Positions 1 through 9,072 of a stretch of 64,000 nucleotides of DNA are shown here, piece after piece; the stretch's first letter is position 1; the number at the start of each line of letters is the position of its first letter. A program made the position numbers and the translations under genes. The stretch spans positions 39,990-103,989 of the forward strand of contig JAKSZP010005580.1 of the NCBI GenBank assembly GCA_022478985.1. Direction: 5' to 3'. Source of the stretch: Massospora cicadina (Eukaryota; Entomophthoromycota; Entomophthoromycetes; Entomophthorales; Entomophthoraceae). The notes under the pieces are model-generated. The model ran no database searches. It was not told the origin of the DNA and saw nothing but the letters and a program-made list of their open reading frames with translations.

Positions 1-520
1 GGCCTGCTGATATCCCAATCAAAGGTATATCATTTATTTAAATTGAGCCAAAATCTCCCAGAATTCGTATTTCATCAGCAGTATGATGAAATTCATTTCA
101 AGATGATTATAGGACAATTTTATATGCTCATTGTTACAATTTTTATCCCTAAAATCCTCCCAAATATGAGAGTATTTTACCCTCAATAAACCTAGCAATA
201 AGTCTCAGTCATATCAGTTCAAGAGCCAAACTGAGGTGGAAAATAATCTGTTGCAATTATATACTCAAATATGGCCAGGAGATACCCTAGAGGTATAAAT
301 ACTGGTGCCTGGCCTAATAATTATCAAATAATATAGTCTGATAAAGATCTATTTTATTGAATCTTTTACTGGTTTTTCATCTGGAGTCCCTTTTTTAAGA
401 GTGTCAACAAGCTGAAATTGTCACATCCAAAGCTTGTACCTTTGCCTGCCTTGGAAGAAGTTCCCAATTATGAAGGGAAAATTAAGCCTAATACTGACCA
501 GAAGAGTCAAGGTTATAAAA
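1..520 (+). repeat. LTR fragment related to element C
   Basis: The stretch resembles the LTRs of element C (45802-46930 and 54384-55515) but is clearly more diverged. The best landmark is near 278-315, where a gaggtataaatactggtgcctggcc-like run matches the gaggtatataataccagcgcctggcc-like run of the C LTRs, which is the TATA/start region. Text before and after it (an AAATATGAGAGTA-like run, a CCCAATTATGAAGG-like run) also aligns loosely. No partner LTR is visible inside the window, so it is a solo LTR or the end of an element lying to the left. Confidence 0.5.
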
Positions 521-1466
521 ATATGCCTAGTGAGTTTCCGAATGGTCAAAATACCATAAGCCACAGGCAAAATTGAGGATCATTCGACTGAACTTCATCC
601 CGATTAAGCATACAGGATCATAATTATCAAGCGAGCGATCCTTGTATTTAACACTGAGTGTCACCAGACTAAAATTAAACTGGTGGCATAGTAGAAATAT
701 ATATTGATACAGTAGAAATATATCAATATGATGAGTAAAAATTGTATACAGCCACATTAAACTGGTGACCCTTTAAGAAACTGATCCATCAACCGTGTTA
801 GGAAAGCTTCTATCACATGGGTTATAGATTAAGCCAACCTGTGGACAGTATTTGTACTTTGATTAAAAAGCTAAAATCAGCTCATATGGTATTAAGTTTT
901 ATAATAAAACATCTTTTTTACTTATTTTCAGTTTGGTAGTTGATATTAGCTAAGAGTCAACCAAAACCCTTCCCCAAAGTTTCTCAATCTAGCAAACAAT
1001 TTTATCTAATTTGATGCAATAAAAAGTTGTTACGGAGTAATAGACAGATGTTGAGCTTCATATATCAATATAGATTAATGCATCCCTCGAAAAAAGTAAT
1101 ACTTTATAAAAAACCTAATCCCCCTGCCTTGAATAAAAGATTAACGAAATCAGCAAAACTCCAACCACCTATCGACGTTACCAACAGCCGGTTTATGATA
1201 GACTTATAAACCAACCTGCCTAAATCTTTTCAATAAATAGCAGGCATGCTTGGCAATCAACCTACACCAAAAAAAAGAAAATGCCAGCTACGAGTCAATT
1301 TTTAAGCCAAGGCCAAACTTTAACGCTGGCGTCAAACCACTACCCAAGACAAAAATACAGCTTGATAACAATGGTATTAGTCTATATTCTGATGGTACCA
1401 AAAGGTTAAACCCAACAAATTTAATCAACCCCATTCTGATCCTTCAAGTATCAAGCTAAAACGAAG
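521..1466. other. No recognised gene; two short open frames
   Basis: Intergenic, AT-rich sequence lying downstream of the nucleotidase gene. Two short frames on the plus strand (about 1027-1209, opening with TTG rather than ATG, and 1250-1459) are lysine- and proline-rich, and match no family I recognise. They lie in different frames and could be remains of one old exon, or chance. No splice signals or zinc-finger, retroelement or signal-peptide features are visible. Confidence 0.3.
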
Positions 1467-3553
1467 CTATGGGTGGGAGAAGCCTTGAAAGTTCTTAAAC
1501 TGAGAAATCCGGCCTTCTAATTTGGGGCTAACTGTGACGTATGGCCGTAACCTAGCGTCTAAGCACGAGCAAGGGGATTCGACGTTGGCCTCGGGGTCGC
1601 CTGGCGGGGAGAGGACGCTCGTGCAGATGCATTGGCGGAAAGCTGCGAGGCCTTTCCCAACTTTTGAATTTTGGCGCCAAAGCCGCACAGCAGCCTCGAC
1701 AGGGGAGGATTCCGCCTTCCCCGCCAAAAGAGCGGAATACTTGAGCCCAAGGAAGAAGCGCCTTACAAGGGTGGAAGCCATCATACCATTCTCCTCATCC
1801 ACAACGTACTTCCCTCGCTTGAGAGCATCGAAGCCATCAAAGCCTAGCGCCATGTAGTTGCGCGTCACCACTGAGTAGGACCTGTTGCGGACGATTGGCT
1901 CGGGTTTAATGGAGTTCGTAAGAAGCAATTCGACCACTCGATGGCCAGGGGTGGCCGAGGGATCGAACGTAAGCTCAAGTCCCGAAACCTGGGGAAACCG
2001 GCCCTCCTGTTTGGGATACATTGCCACCGAAGCTTCCAGAGCTTCGATGAGGTCTTCCCCGGTGAGGCTTAGCATCACAACCGGGTCGTCAAACGGGAGG
2101 ATGGCCAAAATTTCCCCAAGCGTCACCGGCCCGGGAGGATAAACCGTGTCGGACCGCAGCGCCCCACCGCATAACAACGCCATGTCGGCTTCGGGGTGGG
2201 CGCTGAGAAAAATGTCGGCCACAAAGTTGCCAACCGCGCTCTCGCCAAGGCGGACGGACTCGGACCGAGTGTCCCACGCAACGTCCCGGTAGCCGATGAT
2301 CACTTGGAGTTTTTCATCAACCGCGCGTTGTGCCTCTTCAACCAGCTGGGTGATCGCCATATCACTTTGCACCGCCTTGGTTATAGCGTAGCGCGTAACG
2401 GAAACCTTTCTCGTTCGCGTAAGCCGCACGTGGCTAAACGTGCGGAAATCGGTCCCCGATTTAACCACGCGCAGGTCAGGGACAGAAGGGCCCGGGCGCG
2501 GTGGCAGCGCTTCGGCAGGGTTCCCCAATTCGTCAATAAGGTCACAGCCCGAACCGACGTGAAAGAAGTGATCGTGGCCGCCAAGTATCAGATCGATTTC
2601 CCGCTGGCAAGCCTGGGCGAGCGCCTCGTCGTTGGGCAGCCGCATGTGCGTCAGCGCAATCACCAGATCTACCCCATGTTCATCCCGAAGTTTCCGCGAA
2701 AGGGCGATGCCAACCTGCTCAAAGTCCCGATAGTGATAATTTGGTGGCAGACTACCCAAACTAAGCTCCGTATCAAAGCCACGCCCAACCTACCTTGGGA
2801 TCGTCAAGAGCCACTCCTTTTCGGCCAGCCCGATCACCCCTATTTTCATACCTCCGCGTTGAAAAATAAGGTAGCGCTTCGCTTTGGCCAGAGGCGTATC
2901 GGGGTGCTGCTCGTCGACCGCGATGTTGGATAATAGCCAGGGGAAGTTGCACCGCTTGGCGAGATCTTCGAGCACTGGGACTCCAAAATCAAAATCCTAA
3001 GTTTTTCGTCAATAAAGATAGCGTTTGGGTCTTCAAGGGATATTAAAAATGACCAAAGTTTATTGATATCTTCACAAAAATGGGCCCCATTTTAAAAGAT
3101 TATCGTTGAAGTATATCGTACAAGAGTTTTAACGTAACGGTTCGGCACAAACTTGCGATAAAGTAAGTTTACAAAGATCAACCGTAATAAACAACTAGGC
3201 TCAACCAAAACAGGAGCCACGAGGCTAAATTCACCTCAATAAAAACCAAGCACTCAACTCACATGATTTCCATAACAAGCCGCATGAATCCCGAGGCTGT
3301 TTAACACCGGTACCATATGCGACCCCTTCGTTATCGTAGATTGGGTCGATGGGTTAAACGCGTCGCCAGAGAATAGGACCAACGGCTCATCAGTTGAAAG
3401 GGGTGCATCGCGCTTCAAAGTTGAAAATACGCGGCTCAACTCGCCCTTGAACCGGGCAGCCCCGCCAACGGGTTCCACTCTCCCCTCTTCGATATGGTAC
3501 ACGTCGTTAAAATGGAGGATATCAACATATTCATCGTAGTTGTGTGGTGGCAT
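1467..3553 (-). CDS. 5'-nucleotidase / UshA-type metallophosphoesterase, three exons
   Basis: Exons read 3553-3263, 2996-2794 and 2751-1467, about 592 residues. The 266-nt first intron starts GTGAGT and ends TTAG; the 42-nt second intron starts GTAGG and ends GGGTAG. Both junctions restore family motifs (GNH joined to DFDFG; TIPS joined to LPPNY). The metallophosphoesterase half shows HFNDVY (about 14-19), SGD (62-64), GNHD (95-98), TH (200-201) and GGHDH (223-227), the expected metal and phosphate ligands. The C-terminal nucleotidase domain shows GESAVGNFVAD (334-344), CGGALR (359-364) and LPFDDP (383-388). No signal peptide is obvious, so a cytosolic enzyme removing phosphate from nucleotides or related esters is inferred. 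The open frame extends 5' to 3649 only via a GTG, so the ATG at 3553 is preferred; a further 5' exon is possible. All motifs are intact. G+C is visibly higher than in the surroundings. Confidence 0.85.
2752..2793 (-). other. Very short (42-nt) intron of the nucleotidase gene
   Basis: The minus strand reads ...CCCAAG, then GTAGG...GGGTAG, then TCTGCCACC. An alternative acceptor 9 nt earlier would give a 33-nt intron and add three residues (LGS). The longer version gives the family-like join IPS-LPPNY. Without splicing, the frame shifts and stops. Confidence 0.65.
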
Positions 3554-3897
3554 CAAACTTGAAGTTTTTCTACACTTGTGGGCCCCAATTATCAGATTGG
3601 GTGGTTGGGGTTTAATTGAAGTTATTCGTGGGGTTGTAAGCTCCGTCACGCAAGTTATAACTAATTAGGTATCCCAAAATCCGATTTAAAGCCAATCTGA
3701 GCTGTACCCCTAATTAACTTGATTCAGTTTCTCATACCACTGGGTAACTACCCCACTTGCCTTATACGTTACCTGGCTACAAGCTAAGGTGGGGTAAAGC
3801 TGCCATAACAGGTTCGAAACCTGTTATAGCTAAGATGAACTTTTTTCCTCCATCCCCACTTATCATTATTCAATTAATGATATGGAGTTTTTGCATG
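3554..3897. promoter_or_regulatory. Upstream region of the nucleotidase gene with a hairpin and a B-box
   Basis: It lies between the preferred nucleotidase start and the mariner copy, so it should hold the promoter of that gene; I see no clear TATA box. It contains a 10-bp inverted repeat (ATAACAGGTT, 3-nt loop, AACCTGTTAT; 3805-3827). The centre, GGTTCGAAACC (3811-3821), fits the RNA polymerase III B-box consensus GGTTCGANNCC. A full tRNA fold around it could not be drawn: the acceptor strands do not pair. It may therefore be a tRNA-derived remnant or simply a palindrome. Confidence 0.35.
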
Positions 3898-3898
3898 A

Positions 3899-5212
3899 TA
3901 TATGAGGGTAAGTCAAAAAGTAAAGGAAAATAAAATTTTCCCTGCTGCAATGGATGGTAGCACTGACTGAACAATGATATATCATAACCTCAAAGTTTTT
4001 TGTTCTTTAGCTATGTTGTTTCAGTGCTCAACTCCATTTGTAGTGATTTCAGGGCATTTTATTATGAGTGCCCCATTGTCCATGTGCACCAAGGAAGAAA
4101 TGGGGGGAGTGGTATATTTTCTGTACTCTAAAGGGACCAAACCTGTGGAGATTATTTGCAGAATGCAGCAGCAGTATGGTGAGAGCTGTCTTAGTGAATG
4201 CAAAATTTATGAGTGGATAAATTACTTTAAAATGATCATGTATCTATCTGCGATGAAGAGCGTTCAGGTAGACCATCTACTTTGAAGACAGACAAGAACA
4301 TTGAGACAGTTGAGCAAATGATTCATGATGATTGTCATGTCAAAATTGATGATATTGCGCATGCATTGAATATTAGCCACGGTTCAGCAGTTACAATCAT
4401 CCACAAATCACTAAATTATTGCAAAGTGTGTGCTCATTGGGTACCATATCAACTGACAGACCAGCACAAACAGAAATATTTGGAAATTTTAAAATCATAT
4501 TTAAGGCATTTAGAAGAGGAAGGAGAAGAGTTTCTCAGTTATATAGTAACTGTTGATAAGATGTGGGTCCATCACTTCAAACCACAGAGTAAGCGGCAGA
4601 GTATGATGTGGAAACATCCATCCTCACCTACAGCAAAAAAGTTCAAAAGATAAGTTTCTGCAGGAAAGTTGATGATGATAGTGTTTTAGGATATAAAAGG
4701 TCCACTTCTAATTTATTACACTCCTAAAGGTCAAACAGTGAATAGTGACAGCTACTGTGAGCTACTACAAGTTCTGAAACCCAAACTCAAAGCAAAGAGG
4801 TGAGGAAAACTTTCAAAAGGTGTGCTTTTGCTTCAGGATAATGTCTATCCTCATACTGCAGGGAAATGATACAGTGCATTCAAGATCTTGGTTTTGAGCT
4901 GCTGGAGCATCTGCCATACAGTCCTGACCTAGCTCCAAGTGATTTTCACCTTTTTGGTCTGATAAAGGAGCACCTGCATGAATCCAAATTTTTGTTGGAT
5001 GATAAGGTTGTGGAGGTGGTGCACAAGTGGCTGTGCATGATGCCACAAATCTTCTTCCAGGACAGAATTAAGAAGCTTGTCAAGAGATGGACCAAGTGCA
5101 TAGAAATTGAGGGAGATTGTATAGAGAAATGATATTACTTGTCATCTTGTTTTCACAATAAAAAGTTCCTTTTTAAAAATTTTCCTTTACTTTTTGACTT
5201 ACCCTCATATAT
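3899..5212 (+). mobile_element. mariner-type (Tc1/mariner) DNA transposon, inactive copy
   Basis: Terminal inverted repeats of about 30 bp are directly visible: TATGAGGGTAAGTCAAAAAG at 3901-3920 and its reverse complement ending near 5210. The ends lie in TATA, consistent with the TA target duplication of the family. The length of about 1.3 kb is normal for mariner. The two arms are nearly identical over roughly 30 bp, although the gene between them is broken. It lies just upstream of the nucleotidase gene, on the opposite strand. Confidence 0.9.
4064..5132 (+). pseudogene. mariner transposase, broken
   Basis: The reading starts at ATG 4064 with an N-terminal helix-turn-helix part and continues with the strongly conserved DEERSGRPST linker near 4248-4277. 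The catalytic half shows TVDKMWVHH (about 4549-4575), then a QDN segment near 4836 and YSPDLAPSD ending near 4943. About 34 residues separate the second and third aspartates, as expected for the D,D34D class. The first motif has K where active copies have E (normally GDETW). Frame changes occur near 4230 and between 4650 and 4866, and stops interrupt 4680-4860. The C-terminal WTKCIE-like end is present at 5091-5108. It cannot encode a working enzyme. Confidence 0.88.
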
Positions 5213-6530
5213 CCTATGGCTGAGGGCATATTCAAAATTAAGGCAAGTATGAGATCATAGCATGATGAGTTTAAACCATTATAGATATCTATCATTTTTA
5301 TATAATTTGGCTAATAAAATCAACTAAATTTAAAATATATTATTGTGGATGACAATCAGTAAATTTAGCATAGGTTGACCTATGAAATCAACTAGATTTA
5401 ATAAAACAAATTATTGTAAATAGTTGTCAGAAAATTTAGTATAATTTGACCAATAAAATCAACCAAATAAATAAATGAGGTGGTATAGATAGATATCATA
5501 AAGTCTACCATATAAATAACAAATAAAAGCAATTATATATTAAAACTAATTATATAAATTAATCACCAACCTTATGCCTAAAACTCTGGACCAATCAAAC
5601 CAACTGAACAATTATATATATCTTATAGCACATTTGTGTCTAGTTATATAAGATTGGTAAGTATTTGGGAGGAGAGGTTAGAATAAACATGGCTATATAA
5701 TGATTTTATTCATAAGATGGTTTTCTAAACCACCACAACTGAATGATACCTAGTTTTATCTAAATTAAATAAATTATAATCTAACTACAGCTACCTGCCT
5801 GCTGACATACTCATCTTTAATTAGGCTAACCCAACCATTACTTAAGTAATCTAAAATCTCAGGTACTAATCTTGTAAAAGTTAAATGACAAAACACAATG
5901 ATAGTGTCAAATCATAAAAGTAAATAAAAATAAATAAAAAGTTAAGAAAGTTTGTAACAACATCCACTCATAAGGCACATATCATGCACTTAAGCTTTTG
6001 CTGTAAGGTAAAACTTAAATCATATTTAAAAAAGTCTTACACATTACCTTGAACAAATATGTAAAATGAAAGCATATTGTTGTTGTACACTTGATATCTA
6101 TTCTAATTCTAAGGTGTGAGACATATCAGATTTTAATTTGGCCATGTAATTAAAACATCAATAAATATTAAATTATGCTTGTTTATTACCCCAAAATATT
6201 ACAGGTTAGGTTAACCATTTACATAAGAGATAGAAGCAATTGTGAGCAATAGCAAAAGATTTAAAAAAATATTAAAATGTGAAATTAAAGTTATATATAT
6301 TATTACTAACATAGTCATATCATATCCTTTTTGCCTCCTCATATATTTGCTACTGGTAGTCTACTCTGAAATAAGGCTGATACAAAGAGTAAAATCATAG
6401 GGCAGTAAAATTAGGATTCTCTTCAAATCTTCTTCACCATATGATCACAAATATGGCTGCACACCACACACTGTCTAGTAGGATTTATTTCACTTTCAGA
6501 TATAGGTAAGTACACCAGAAAATGATAACA
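5213..6530. other. AT-rich, no gene seen
   Basis: Long A/T runs with no frame worth reporting. A motif of the type TTTAGTATAATTTGACCAATAAAATCAAC recurs loosely two or three times at about 5300-5470, suggesting a decayed short tandem or dispersed repeat. Confidence 0.5.
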
Positions 6531-6830
6531 AAAGCCTGCAATGTCTCTGTTTTGTACTTTTTGATGATTGATTCCTATGTATATTTGTGTGCTGAATTCA
6601 AAAATGACCTTAGTTTCTTTCCATCACGTCAGACTTTTTTAAATCACAATTTTCCAAATGTAGAATATGTCAAATTATCACAAATATGAGACTTAATGAC
6701 AGAGTGAAATAGGTTTTTTTTGTATAAAATGTATCATTTTGCAGCTTATAATAGACATAATATAATAGAATATAGAAATATAGAAAATAAAAAACTCACA
6801 ATTTTAGTTATTGTGTTGATGTCTTTTTGA
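6531..6830 (+). repeat. Left terminal inverted repeat arm
   Basis: Pairs with 8765-9072 in inverted orientation. Matching weakens outside about 6553, but a TGCAGGC-like block near 6536 still has a partner at 9061-9067. Small indels separate the arms, consistent with an old copy. Confidence 0.7.
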
Positions 6831-6849
6831 GCTAGTCATGCTCTGTTTC

Positions 6850-8218
6850 AGGTTTTTTCATGCATGTGCTCTTCTGGGACCATCTTTGTGCAACATCCAG
6901 CAATAGTTTGCCATCATTGTAGTATTCCATCTTCTTTGGTAATGCTTTTCCATTTCTTTGATGTCCTGATGAAATCTCTCACCCATCTCTTCACTAACAG
7001 CACCCAGATTCTCAGGAAAGTAGTCCAAATGTGAATGTAGGAAATGAACAATCAAACTCATGGAACATCCTAAATTTGGTACTTCTGCAGCATAGTCTCA
7101 GAGATAGACTTAAAATTCAGATCCTTTTGTTGCCCAAAAACTTGGTTACTATGTCTTTAAAGGTGACCCAGGCTTGTTTTTAAGCAACTTCTATTTCTTT
7201 TTCAAAATTCCATCTTTGCAAAGTTTTCTAATGTCTGGACCCATAAAGTAACCCTCTTTTAGTTTTGCAGTTGACAGGGCTGGAAATTTGTTAAAAATGT
7301 ACTGGAAACGTTTACCATCTTTTAGTAAAGCTTTCACAAATTGCTTCATCAAGTCTAATTTAATATGTAGAGGTAGAAGAAGAACTTTTGTCAACTTGAT
7401 GAGAGGTTTTTGGAGCACATATTTTACTCCAGGTTCCAATGAAGTCGTTGTGGACAATCTTTCTGTTTACAATGAATTACCCTGTCTCTGCTATCACATT
7501 TACATGAAAAACAAAGAACTTTGTGTACCCACCTTGCTGTCCAAGAATGATCAATACTACTTTGAGATAACCATACATGATCCACTTATGATCGTCATAC
7601 TTAATTTTATGGAGAACAAATTTCAAGGTATCATACCGTTATTTTAAGTGTACAGAATGCCTTATGGGTATTGACTCATACCTGTTTCTGTTATGAAGCA
7701 GGACAACTTTAAGGCTTTGTTTCAACAAATTGATGAATAGTCTTTATTCAGTTTTTATACGGAATGTTGAATGTCTTAGAAGGTTTAAACACATTATTGC
7801 AGAATACTAAGTTTTCTTCTTCCAAAAAGTATAGAATAAAATATATTTCTCTGTACCTGAACCAGAAAAATGAAGTGCCAGCTGTGAGCAAATTTTTATC
7901 TTTAAGCTGTAAACCAAGCAATTCTAAAGCCTCTTTGGTCAGATGTAAGTTATGAATCAAATTGTTCAGTTCATTTTGTGTAAATGGTTGTGGAGCAGAA
8001 TTGCTAGGTTCATACTATTCTTCATTATCTTCAGTTTCTTCACTTGATTCAATCTCTGGACCATTAACTTCAGGTAAATGTTTTGGTTGCATAGGCACTG
8101 GTACATCTGGAACATGAGGGACAGGACGTAAAGCTGATGGCAGATCAGGATAGAGGATGTTCTTTTTATTTTTTAAATTTGAAACTGTGAACACTAGTTG
8201 AACAAAAGTAACAACCAT
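6850..8218 (-). pseudogene. Uncharacterised repeated protein family (invertebrate), degraded
   Basis: Read on the minus strand, pieces occur in the family's order: a start at 8218 with a PSALRPVPHVPDVPVP-like proline-rich segment, then an acidic ESSEETEDNEE run (about 8015-8100). A segment ending LVFCNNVF (7748-7960) follows, then LPLHIKLDLMKQFVKAL (about 7350-7400), and finally HSHLDYFPENLGAVSEEMGE with RFHQDIKEMEK (6930-7035). I know these blocks from a protein of a few hundred residues with no assigned function, present in many copies in arthropod and other invertebrate genomes. Stops and frameshifts separate the pieces, particularly at 7460-7750. The family identification is from memory, and a search would be needed to confirm it. 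Its place inside long inverted repeats suggests it is a transposon protein. Confidence 0.6.
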
Positions 8219-8617
8219 TACTATGATTTTGTGGTTTTCGCCAGATCATTGGAAAGCCAAATCTGAAATCATGTTGTTCACCCTTTGACCACCGTCTCAG
8301 TTCTTCAACAAACATATATCAAACATAGTGGGGCGCCCAAGTTTTTTCTTAATTTCCTAGTTTTACACCAAAATATGTGAGATACACTTGCCGCACAAAT
8401 CATGATATATGTCTTTTTTGCCTTGACACCATTAACTCACCACAAATGTAACAAAAGGAATCTGCAGACTTTTTACAGCCTCTTGACGCCATTTGAACAC
8501 TGTTTGTTTGCTTTATAGCTTATATCCGCTGACACAAACACTTTTGATCATGGAGGATATGTACCAACGGTTGCTCCAACAATGATATTTGAGATGTACT
8601 ACATATTTAATATCGTT

Positions 8618-8689
8618 AAAGTGCTGCCATCTGCCAGTTTATGCTATCAACGATTTGTTTTCATCATAAAATGACAGATGGCAGCATTT
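8618..8689. repeat. Foldback hairpin, MITE-like
   Basis: TGCTGCCATCTG (8622-8633) and CAGATGGCAGCA (8675-8686) are perfect inverted copies. Imperfect pairing extends the arms to about 24 bp around a loop of about 24 nt. It sits between the gene and the right arm of the long-TIR element, and may be a small nested insertion. Confidence 0.5.
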
Positions 8690-8764
8690 CCTATGTATTT
8701 AAATCTGTCAGTACGTCTTATATTTGTGATTTTTTTGATATATAACACATTTGGCTGGTCCAAA

Positions 8765-9072
8765 AAGATGTTGACACAATGACTAAAATTGTGAGTTTTT
8801 TATTTTCTATATTTCTATATTCTATTATATTATATCTATTATAAGCCACAAAATAATATGTTTTATATGAAACAAACCTATTTCACTTTGTCATTAAGAC
8901 TTATATTTGTGATATTTTTGATATATACTACATTTGGCAAATTGCAATTTAAACAAGTCTGATGTGATGGAAAGAAACTAAGGTCATTTTTGGATTCAGC
9001 CCATAAACATACATTGGATTCCATCATCAAACCTTGAAAAACATGATGCAACCAAATAAATGCAGGCCTGTG
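8765..9072 (-). repeat. Right terminal inverted repeat arm
   Basis: Inverted partner of 6531-6830. Inside it, CTTATATTTGTGAT...GATATATACTACATTTGGC (8900-8938) is also found in direct orientation just before the arm, at 8718-8755. The inner edge therefore carries a partial duplication of arm sequence. Confidence 0.65.

Larger units (their letters stand above)
6531..9072 (-). mobile_element. DNA element with about 280-bp terminal inverted repeats
   Basis: The left arm (about 6531-6830) and right arm (about 8765-9072) are inverted copies. Matching landmarks are ATGACCTTAGTTTCTTTCC at 6604-6622 against GGAAAGAAACTAAGGTCAT on the right, and the AATATAGAAATATAGAAAAT run against ATTTTCTATATTTCTATATT. 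Between them lies a broken gene of an uncharacterised family (6850-8218). The layout of long inverted repeats around one gene is that of a cut-and-paste or foldback DNA transposon. The exact outer ends and the target duplication are not clear by eye. Confidence 0.7.

Noticed and set aside
1522..2933. Long plus-strand open frames over the nucleotidase gene
   Set aside because: They are antisense shadows of exon 3. Only the minus strand gives metallophosphoesterase motifs and valid splice joins.
3554..3649. N-terminal extension of the nucleotidase frame to 3649
   Set aside because: It opens with GTG, not ATG, and adds 32 residues unlike the family. The ATG at 3553 gives a normal start.
3755..3832. 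tRNA gene
   Set aside because: A convincing T-arm and B-box exist, but no paired acceptor stem, A-box or anticodon arm could be drawn.
7288..7647. 119-codon plus-strand frame
   Set aside because: Antisense to the recognisable minus-strand family blocks in the same interval.
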